In this document: piece by piece, positions 43,101 through 49,199 of the stretch | Layout: every line of letters begins with the position of its first letter | Position numbering within the stretch: the first letter of the stretch is position 1 | DNA from: Bacteroidales bacterium | GTDB taxonomy: Bacteria; Bacteroidota; Bacteroidia; Bacteroidales; UBA932 | NCBI GenBank assembly: GCA_017438975.1 | Contig: JAFRUH010000002.1 | Coordinates: 1-64,000, forward strand | DNA: 64,000 nucleotides | Reading direction: 5' to 3' | The notes under the pieces: model-generated | What the model saw: the letters and a program-made list of their open reading frames with translations, nothing else | Databases searched by the model: none | What the model was told of the DNA's origin: nothing | Translations under genes and position numbers: made by a program

Positions 43101-43147
43101 ATGAGCCCCAGAAGGAGAATAGATACGGCGGTTATAATCCTTTTCAT
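40124..43147 (-). CDS. susC: SusC/RagA-family TonB-dependent starch oligosaccharide transporter
   Basis: This 1007-residue outer-membrane barrel imports oligosaccharides using TonB energy. A signal peptide (to about residue 22) is followed by a carboxypeptidase-regulatory-like domain (YQVKGVVVDAMGPVIGATV), the DDVVVIGYGTVKKDDLTGSV junction, and the plug with MLAGKVAGVSI and NIRIRGGSSLNASNNPLIVIDG. A 22-strand barrel ends in Phe (VNLNF), the usual barrel-assembly signal. It lies 35 bases after the SLC45-type gene, with no good -7 box in that gap, so the operon probably starts at the SLC45 gene. Confidence 0.96.
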   Translation of the reverse strand: MKRIITAVSILLLGLIGTSVSAQTGYQVKGVVVDAMGPVIGATVMEKGTSNGTATGLDGDYVLTVSSPDAVVEISCIGYATQTFAAREVPKTVTLAEDTEFLDDVVVIGYGTVKKDDLTGSVTALKPDTKNKGLVVNPQDMLAGKVAGVSITNDGGAPGGSSNIRIRGGSSLNASNNPLIVIDGLAIDNNGVKGLSNALSLVNPADIESFNVLKDASATAIYGSRGSNGVIIITTKKGRENQAMKVSYAGSMSVSTRKNGVEVMNGDEYRSLVNSLFEPGDAAVLAMGTANTDWQKEIYRTALGTDHNITLTGAVENLPYRISFGYTGDQGILKTSDFKRLTGSVNLNPTLLDKHLTLNASGKAMLALTSYANTRAIGDAVRMDPTQSIYDNTSVDAKNFANYFQWRANSEYKDSSWPSTWERNAPANPVSILDPSLYSDTARSNALIGSLEADYKIHGFEDLHLHMNLGVDFSTGKQTTWASSAYPTNIYYGYEGWDQINKLNSSLTTYAQYLKDFAGGSHFDIMAGYEWQHFWREQFSENWGIYPSTATSGTPGDKYNAYEHTYRTENYLVSFLGRANYSFRNRYLLTATVRYDGSSRFAQHWALFPSFAFAWKIKEESFLKNVDAVSELKLRLGYGQTGQQEGIGDYYYFPLYKKNDGNRTYYPVAGDGTLYRPEVYNNDLKWETTTTYNAGLDFGFANDRLTGSIDAYYRLTTDLINTANVAAGSTFRNQQLVNIGSLVNRGIEVALDYKVLQTKDWFWTVSGNFTYNQNEITELIGGDSDYYVPTGGISAGTGGTIQAHAVGHPASSFLVYQQVYDKNGHPLEGVVVDRNGDGIISEKDMYYFHSPHAPYMAGFSTRLEYKNWDFGFNLRANIGNYVYNDLFAGQANVSYNALWAQSTYLGNRPKASLVNNWQTYDIEATHSDMYVKNASFLKCDNITLGYSFSGLFKGAAYEGINGRLYATANNVFCVTKYNGLDPEVFGGIDNNIYPRPLTVIFGVNLNF

Positions 43148-43182
43148 TGAGAGTGTGTAGTTATTATTTGATTGTAAAAGAA

Positions 43183-44523
43183 TTAATTCTGACGCTTGAT
43201 CTCGACAAGGCCGACGCTGAGCGCGCCGAGGACGAGATAGACCCCGGCGAGGAGGAGCATCGACGCCTGGCTGCCGCCGACGAGGCCGAGGACGGCGCCG
43301 CCGGTCGCTGCCGCGATGATCTGCGGGAGGCAGATCGTGCAGTTGAAGAGACCAAGATAGGACCCCATGTACGGGCTTCCTTCCAGCGCGTTCGTCAGCA
43401 GGGTGAACGGGAGGGCCAGCATGGCGGCCCAGGCGAAACCGATGAGGAAGTAGCTCAGGAAGAGGACGTACTGGTCATGGATGAACAGGACGGACGCGAA
43501 TCCCACGGCGCCGAGCAGGAGGCTGACGACATACGCGGTCTTCAGGTTCCTGAACCGGGGGATGACGAGGGCCCAGAGAATCGAGCCGACGGCCTGGACC
43601 GCGAAGAGGACCCCGACCCAGTTGCCCGCGCTCTGGTAGGCGGCGGAAGCCACGTCGGTCGTGCCCCAGCAGTTCCGGGCGATCGCCCCGTTCGTGTAGG
43701 TCCACATATACAGGAAGGCCGACCAGCAGAAGAACTGCACGAGTCCGACCGTCCAGAATGTCTTCGGAGCCTTGACGAGGAGCTTGAACAGCCCATCGCC
43801 TTTCTCCTTCTTCGCCTCGGCCTCCTGGTCGATGCCGTGGAATTCGGCATACTCCTTCGGAGGCATTTCCTTGACCTTGAAGAAGGTATAGAGGACGCAG
43901 AGGATCAGGATCGCCGCGCCGACATAGAACGAATAGATCACGGAATCGGGAACAACGCCTTCCGGAGCTGTATTGCTGATGCCGATCCACGTGAAGAAGA
44001 TCGGGAAGAGGTAGCCGGCGAAGGATCCCGCGTTGCAGAGGAAGCTCTGGAGGGAATAGGCGGTCGCCTTCTGCTTCTCGTTGACCATATCCCCGACCAT
44101 CATCTTGAAGGGCTGCATCGCCACGTTGATCGAAGTGTCGAGGAAGATGAGCGAGAACAGGCCGAACCACATGGCGGCGTTCAGGCCGAGGAAGACATAG
44201 GCCGTCGAGAGGTTCAGGCTGCCGGCGTTCGGCAGGAAGACCATGACCAGGACGGCGACGATCGCACCGACCAGAAGGTACGGTTTGCGGCGGCCGAGGC
44301 GGCACCAGGTCCGGTCGGACCATTTGCCGATGAGCGGCTGGACGATCATGCCCATCAGCGGCGGAAGGATCCAGAAGAACGAAAGCTGGTGGGGATCCGC
44401 GCCGAGGGTCGCGAAGATACGGCTGATGTTCGCGCTCTGCAGCGCATAGGCGATCTGGACTCCGAAGAATCCGAAGCTCAGATTGAACATCTGCCAAAAG
44501 GTCAAATCGCGTTGTTTGTTCAT
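43183..44523 (-). CDS. SLC45-type MFS transporter for maltose/maltooligosaccharides
   Basis: This 446-residue major facilitator has 12 predicted helices. Its start (QMFNLSFGFFGVQIAYALQSANISRIFATLGADP) and loop PLIGKWSDRTWCRLGRRKPYLL match bacterial SLC45/GPH-like sugar symporters often found in starch loci. It would move maltose or short maltodextrins across the inner membrane. It is the first gene of the operon. The position ahead of susC makes cytoplasmic uptake part of the same transcript. Substrate is inferred from context. Confidence 0.9.
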   Translation of the reverse strand: MNKQRDLTFWQMFNLSFGFFGVQIAYALQSANISRIFATLGADPHQLSFFWILPPLMGMIVQPLIGKWSDRTWCRLGRRKPYLLVGAIVAVLVMVFLPNAGSLNLSTAYVFLGLNAAMWFGLFSLIFLDTSINVAMQPFKMMVGDMVNEKQKATAYSLQSFLCNAGSFAGYLFPIFFTWIGISNTAPEGVVPDSVIYSFYVGAAILILCVLYTFFKVKEMPPKEYAEFHGIDQEAEAKKEKGDGLFKLLVKAPKTFWTVGLVQFFCWSAFLYMWTYTNGAIARNCWGTTDVASAAYQSAGNWVGVLFAVQAVGSILWALVIPRFRNLKTAYVVSLLLGAVGFASVLFIHDQYVLFLSYFLIGFAWAAMLALPFTLLTNALEGSPYMGSYLGLFNCTICLPQIIAAATGGAVLGLVGGSQASMLLLAGVYLVLGALSVGLVEIKRQN

Positions 44524-44557
44524 TATCGGAAGGTTACTGGTTTCAAACGTGGTGCGG

Positions 44558-44565
44558 CAAAGATA
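44558..44565 (-). promoter_or_regulatory. Putative -7 box TATCTTTG of the starch operon
   Basis: TATCTTTG on the minus strand ends 34 bases before the ATG at 44523. At N19 upstream the sequence is TTTA, close to the TTTG -33 element. It is the only good promoter found between the divergent gene and susC. Confidence 0.78.
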
Positions 44566-44590
44566 GTATTATTCCTCTTTAATATAAATA

Positions 44591-44600
44591 GAGCCGGCTC
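44591..44600. promoter_or_regulatory. Palindrome GAGCCGGCTC between divergent promoters
   Basis: A perfect 10-base palindrome lies 26 bases upstream of the -7 box of the starch operon, between it and the EamA promoter. It could be an operator for a starch-responsive regulator, but a 10-base palindrome in GC-rich DNA may also be chance. Confidence 0.25.
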
Positions 44601-44651
44601 CGAACGGAACGAATAAACCGAAGAAAAGCGCAAAAATTCCGATGAATGGTG

Positions 44652-44659
44652 TAACTTTG
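44652..44659 (+). promoter_or_regulatory. Putative -7 box TAACTTTG for the EamA gene
   Basis: TAACTTTG ends 27 bases before the ATG at 44687. It overlaps an in-frame upstream ATG at 44642, which is therefore unlikely to be the translation start. Confidence 0.72.
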
Positions 44660-44686
44660 CGGCCGCATTTTCCGGGTAAGTACGGT

Positions 44687-45556
44687 ATGTGGTGGGCTTT
44701 GGCATTCCTCTCGGCGCTCCTGCTGGGATTCTACGATTCCTTCAAGAAAGCATCCTTGAAGGGAAACGCCGTCATCCCCGTCCTCTTCCTGAACACCCTG
44801 TTCAGCAGCCTGATCCTCCTTCCCTTCGCCATCCGGACGGGGTTCGGCGGATGGGAGGTCCAACGGTACATCCTCTTGAAAAGCTGCATCGTCCTGTCTT
44901 CCTGGGTTAGCGGCTATTACGCGATGAAGCATCTGCCCCTGACGATCGTCGGACCCGTCAATGCGACCCGTCCGGTCCTGGTCCTGATCGGGGCAATGGT
45001 CCTTTTCGGGGAACGACTCAACCCGTACCAATGGACCGGCGTCATCCTGGCGGTCCTTTCTTTCCTGCTCCTGAGCCGGAGCGGACGGAAAGAAGGGATC
45101 GACTTCAGGACGGACCGGTGGGTCTGGTGCCTGATCCTCTCCGCGGTGACCGGCGCCCTCAGCGGCTTGTACGACCGGTTCCTGATGTCGCCTGCAGGGG
45201 CGGGTCTGGACCGGATCCAGGTCCTCTCCTGGTACAACATCTACCAGTGCGGCATGATGGCGGCGATGGCGGCCCTGATCCGGTCCCCCCGGCGGAGGGA
45301 AGGGACACCGTTCCGGTGGAGATGGACCATCCCCTGCATCAGCCTGTTCCTCTGCGGAGCGGATTATGTCTATATGACCGCCCTTTCGGATCCGGACGCT
45401 CTCGTTTCGGTCGTGTCCATGATCCGGCGGGGTAGCGTCGTGGTGAGTTTCCTGTTCGGCGCCTTGGCGTTCAAGGAGAAGAACCTCCGCTCGAAAGCCT
45501 TCGACCTCGCCCTGGTTCTTCTCGGGATGGTCTTCCTGTACCTGGGGTCCCGGTGA
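44687..45556 (+). CDS. EamA-family (DMT) membrane transporter
   Basis: This 289-residue protein has ten predicted helices arranged as two five-helix EamA repeats (about residues 1-135 and 150-289), typical of drug/metabolite transporters. The first repeat contains YYAMKHLPLTIVGPVNATRPVLVLI and the second ALSDPDALVSVVSMIRRGSVVVSFL. Substrate unknown. It is divergent from the starch operon. The histidine kinase gene starts 39 bases downstream. The start at 44687 is preferred because the -7 box covers the earlier ATG. Confidence 0.87.
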   Translation: MWWALAFLSALLLGFYDSFKKASLKGNAVIPVLFLNTLFSSLILLPFAIRTGFGGWEVQRYILLKSCIVLSSWVSGYYAMKHLPLTIVGPVNATRPVLVLIGAMVLFGERLNPYQWTGVILAVLSFLLLSRSGRKEGIDFRTDRWVWCLILSAVTGALSGLYDRFLMSPAGAGLDRIQVLSWYNIYQCGMMAAMAALIRSPRRREGTPFRWRWTIPCISLFLCGADYVYMTALSDPDALVSVVSMIRRGSVVVSFLFGALAFKEKNLRSKAFDLALVLLGMVFLYLGSR

Positions 45557-45595
45557 ATTTGGAGTTCCCGGGGGAAAAGCGTAAATTAGCGGATT

Positions 45596-46963
45596 ATGAA
45601 ACCGATCCAGCAGTCTGTCATCATCCATTCCTTCGCCCTGCTGCATGCCCTCGTCACGATCCTGTGCTCGCTGGGCGGGATTCCGGACACGCTGCTGCTG
45701 ACGCTCCTGACCATGGCGATGACCGTCATCATCTGCCTGCGGAGGAATCTCTCCGTCGAGTTTACGGCGATCAGCGTCATCCTCTTCAACATCGGCGGAC
45801 TGATCATCGGGACCCTCGGAGCGGAGTTCTTCGGGCTCTTCCTCCGGAACGACATGCTTATCCATGCCCTGTCGACCTTTACCACGACGGAAATCCTCGG
45901 CTGGGTCCTCGACCTGACGGCCCGCCGGATCAATCCCGACAGCACCCGTCCCGTCCGGCAGCAATGGAACAAAAGCATGGGCTGGCTGGTATTCGCCGTC
46001 GTCACCGTTTTCGGCCTCAGGGTAGTCATCAATCTCGCCTCCGGCAGCCTGTTCGAGGGAGAATCGATGGTCGCCCTGCTGGGAGAATTCCTTTCCAACG
46101 CCCTTGTCCTGATCCTGCTGATCGGGATCACGGTCACCGCGGTCTATCTTTTCAGGTCCGCCAAATGGAACCGCTGGCTGATCTCGGCCGCCGCGGCGGG
46201 ATTCTTCCTCACCGTCGCCCTGGCAGCCGCCTTGATGGTCGGCCACGGACTCCCCTTCCATTTCCATAAAGAACTCTCATCCAGGGACTTCATACGTCTG
46301 TTCATCGTCGCGCTCCTTGCAGAAGTGACGATCTTCGCCATCGTCTATCTGATCTTTTATATGGTACGGGCGCACAATGAAGTCCTCAAGGAGCGGGAAA
46401 GGACCCACCAGGCCGAATTCCGATACATGACCCTCAAGCAGCAGGTCAATCCCCACTTCCTTTTCAACTGCCTCAACATCCTCGATTCGCTGGTCATCGA
46501 CGGAGAACGCGAGGACGCCAGCCGGTATATCCACAAACTGGCCGGAATCTACCGCTACATGCTCCAGCACGAAGGGGAAAACCTCGTCAGGGTCAGCGAC
46601 GAACTCTATTTCGCCGGCATGTATTATGAACTGCTGCAGGTCCGGTTCCCGGAAGGGCTCCAGCTCGAAACCGACGTCAGGGAAGGGGACCGCGGCCGTT
46701 TCATCGTCCCCTGCACCCTCCAGCTGCTGATCGAAAATGCGACCAAGCACAATGCCATCTCGCCGGACAATCCCCTGAAAATCAGGATATCCTCCAACGG
46801 GAACTATCTCAGCATCGAGAACAATCTCATCCCGAAAGCATCTCCGGTTCCCTCTACGGGACTCGGCATCAAATACATCACCCGGCAGTACCGGGACTCC
46901 GCCACGGATGTCCGCATCGAGAAAACCGCCGGGAAATACACCGTCCACCTGCCATTGCTATAA
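45596..46963 (+). CDS. LytS/YehU-type sensor histidine kinase
   Basis: This 455-residue kinase has about seven N-terminal helices (residues 8-258) with no sizeable periplasmic domain, so it probably senses within the membrane or through a partner. A short coiled linker leads to the His_kinase domain. The phospho-acceptor is His287 in QQVNPHFLFNCLN, and the ATP site shows IENATKHNAI and the glycine box GLGIKYI. The response regulator gene starts 3 bases later. The upstream sequence TAAATTAG is only a partial -7 match, so it may be cotranscribed with the EamA gene. Confidence 0.93.
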   Translation: MKPIQQSVIIHSFALLHALVTILCSLGGIPDTLLLTLLTMAMTVIICLRRNLSVEFTAISVILFNIGGLIIGTLGAEFFGLFLRNDMLIHALSTFTTTEILGWVLDLTARRINPDSTRPVRQQWNKSMGWLVFAVVTVFGLRVVINLASGSLFEGESMVALLGEFLSNALVLILLIGITVTAVYLFRSAKWNRWLISAAAAGFFLTVALAAALMVGHGLPFHFHKELSSRDFIRLFIVALLAEVTIFAIVYLIFYMVRAHNEVLKERERTHQAEFRYMTLKQQVNPHFLFNCLNILDSLVIDGEREDASRYIHKLAGIYRYMLQHEGENLVRVSDELYFAGMYYELLQVRFPEGLQLETDVREGDRGRFIVPCTLQLLIENATKHNAISPDNPLKIRISSNGNYLSIENNLIPKASPVPSTGLGIKYITRQYRDSATDVRIEKTAGKYTVHLPLL

Positions 46964-46966
46964 GAC

Positions 46967-47758
46967 ATGACCAGAGCATTCATCATAGAAGACGAGCCGA
47001 GGGCGAGGGCGTACCTCACCAAGCTCATCGAGACCAATTTCCCGGATATCCGGATCGTCGGTTCCGCCGGTTCCGTCCGGGAGTCCGTCGAATTCCTCGA
47101 GCGGGAGGGCGGTAAAACCGACCTCCTGTTCATGGATGTCGAACTCTCCGACGGGAACTGCTTCGACATCTTCCAGCGGACGGAGGTCCGGCCCGCCGTG
47201 ATCATGACCACGGCCTACGACAACTACGCCGTCAAAGCCTTCGAGGTCAATTCCGTCGACTACCTGCTCAAGCCGATCGAGATGGAGGACCTCCGGAGGG
47301 CCGTCCTCAGGGCCGGGGAAAGGATCCGGGCGAAACAGGAAGGAACGGACTTCTCCAGGATCATGGACGCCCTGAAACTCCTCCGGGAGGGCGATGCCGG
47401 AGCCGCCGCCCCGAAAAAGGAAAAGTTCATCATCCGTCTCAACGACCGGATCGTCCCGGTCGGCGTCCGTGAAATCGCCTATTTCTACTCCGAGTCGAAA
47501 AACTCCTTCCTCGTTACCCTGGGCGACCTGTCCTATGTCATCGACGATTCCCTCGACGCGGTCGAAAACCAGCTCGATCCCGGCGCTTTCTTCCGGATCT
47601 CCCGAAGCTGCATCATCTCCTCCAACGCAATCGAAAGCATTTCCAAACTGTTCGGCGGCCGCATGAAAATATCCCTTGTCAAGGGCGTCGGAAGCCGCAC
47701 CGACCTGACCGTCAGCCGCGCCCGGGTCGTCCCTTTCATGAACTGGCTTGAAAGATAG
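46967..47758 (+). CDS. LytTR-family response regulator
   Basis: This 263-residue regulator has a receiver domain (about residues 3-125) with acidic pocket EDE at 8-10, phospho-acceptor Asp57 (LLFMDVELSDG) and Lys102 (LLKPIEM). A LytTR DNA-binding domain (about 148-263) ends in RARVVPFMNWLER and contains GAFFRISRSCIISSNAIESI. It is the partner of the preceding LytS-type kinase. The next gene, an OPA transporter, begins after one base, so all three are likely translated from one message. DNA targets cannot be named from sequence. Confidence 0.94.
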   Translation: MTRAFIIEDEPRARAYLTKLIETNFPDIRIVGSAGSVRESVEFLEREGGKTDLLFMDVELSDGNCFDIFQRTEVRPAVIMTTAYDNYAVKAFEVNSVDYLLKPIEMEDLRRAVLRAGERIRAKQEGTDFSRIMDALKLLREGDAGAAAPKKEKFIIRLNDRIVPVGVREIAYFYSESKNSFLVTLGDLSYVIDDSLDAVENQLDPGAFFRISRSCIISSNAIESISKLFGGRMKISLVKGVGSRTDLTVSRARVVPFMNWLER

Positions 47759-47759
47759 T

Positions 47760-49169
47760 ATGGTCCTGAATCGATTTTTTACCATCAGTCCTCCCTCCGG
47801 AAAGACCGTACCCCCGGAATCCGTACCGGGAGAATACAGGCGGCTGCGCAGGCGCACCTTCTGGGGCGTCACCGTCGCCTACAGTCTCTACTATGTCTGC
47901 CGGATGGCCCTCAGCGTCGTCAAGCAGCCGCTGATCGACGACGGCATCCTCTCCGCCGGAGAGCTCGGCCTCATCAGTTCCGCCTTCATGTTCGTCTATG
48001 CCGTCGGCAAGTTCATGAACGGATTCATCGCCGACTACTGCAACATCCGCCGATTCATGGCGACGGGCCTCCTCATCTCCGCCCTAATCAACCTGGTCCT
48101 GGGCGTCCTCGGATGGGTCGGAGGATCTTCCACAGCGCTGATATTCATTGTCTTCGCTGTCCTTTGGGGCGTGAACGGATGGGCCCAGTCCATGGGCGCG
48201 CCTCCCGGGGTCATCAGCCTGTCACGCTGGTTCCCGCTCGCCGAGAGGGGGACCTGGTACAGCATATTCAGTTCGACCCCCTACATCGGAAAGTCGCTCA
48301 CGATGATCGTCGTCGGCGCCCTGATCGGGGTCCTCGGCTGGGAGTCGGGGTTCCTTCTCGCCGCCGTCTGCGGGCTCATCGGCGCCGCCATCGTCGTCAT
48401 CTTCGTTTCGGACACCCCCGAAAGCCGCGGGCTCCCTTCGATCCAGGACCTTTCCGGCGAAAAAAAGACGGAAGTGGACACTCTCCCGACCCGCCAGCTG
48501 CACCGCTGGGTCCTGAAGAATCCGGGAATCTGGGTCATCGCCCTCTCCAGCGCCTTCATCTATATCACGCAGTATGCAGTCAGCAACTGGGGGGTCCTCT
48601 TCCTCCAGAAATCCAAGGGGTTCTCGATCGAGAGCGGAGCGACGGTCATCGGCCTCTCCGAAGCCTTCGGCATCGCCGGGACCATCCTCGCCGGCTGGCT
48701 TTCCGACAAGGTATTCAAAGGGAACCGGGCGAAGCCCGTCATCATCTCCGGACTGGTCTGCTTCCTCTCCCTCGGCCTATTCCTCTTCACGAAAGGCGGA
48801 GCTGTGCTCAACACCCTCTATGTCTCGCTCTACAGCCTCTCCATCGGGGTCGTCTACTGCATCGTGGCCGGCCTGATGGCCCTCGACATCGTCCCGCGGA
48901 AGGCGACCGGTGCCGCCCTCGGCATCGTCGGAATCTCGAGTTATGTCGCCGCGGGCATCCAGGATATCGCGAGCGGATTCATCATCCAGGGCTCTGCGGC
49001 GGCCGGCTCGGCCGACTTCGATTTCACGGCCGTGAGTCTCTTCTGGCTTTCCGCCTGCCTGATTTCGTTCATCCTCCCGGTCATCGGGTGGAAACACCTC
49101 GCAGGCGGCCGTCCGTCGGACTTTTCCGGCCGCTCGTCGGGTAAAGAAACAAAAGAATCTGATAATTAG
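47760..49169 (+). CDS. OPA-family MFS transporter (GlpT/UhpT/UhpC-like)
   Basis: This 469-residue protein has 12 predicted helices. The organophosphate:phosphate antiporter signature YYVCRMALSVVKQPLIDDG is near the N terminus, and it has NGWAQSMGAPPGVISLSRWF. Members exchange sugar phosphate or glycerol phosphate for phosphate. The UhpC branch instead acts as a sensor partner of a histidine kinase. Coupling to the LytS/LytTR pair (one-base gap) makes either role possible. The start is ATG at 47760. An in-frame TTG four codons upstream would overlap the regulator gene. Confidence 0.9.
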   Translation: MVLNRFFTISPPSGKTVPPESVPGEYRRLRRRTFWGVTVAYSLYYVCRMALSVVKQPLIDDGILSAGELGLISSAFMFVYAVGKFMNGFIADYCNIRRFMATGLLISALINLVLGVLGWVGGSSTALIFIVFAVLWGVNGWAQSMGAPPGVISLSRWFPLAERGTWYSIFSSTPYIGKSLTMIVVGALIGVLGWESGFLLAAVCGLIGAAIVVIFVSDTPESRGLPSIQDLSGEKKTEVDTLPTRQLHRWVLKNPGIWVIALSSAFIYITQYAVSNWGVLFLQKSKGFSIESGATVIGLSEAFGIAGTILAGWLSDKVFKGNRAKPVIISGLVCFLSLGLFLFTKGGAVLNTLYVSLYSLSIGVVYCIVAGLMALDIVPRKATGAALGIVGISSYVAAGIQDIASGFIIQGSAAAGSADFDFTAVSLFWLSACLISFILPVIGWKHLAGGRPSDFSGRSSGKETKESDN

Positions 49170-49177
49170 TATCTTTG
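49170..49177 (+). promoter_or_regulatory. Putative -7 box TATCTTTG for malQ
   Basis: TATCTTTG begins immediately after the stop codon of the OPA transporter and ends 22 bases before the malQ ATG, so malQ can be transcribed separately from the regulatory genes. Confidence 0.75.
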
Positions 49178-49199
49178 TTGAGTTAAAACAGTAACCGAC

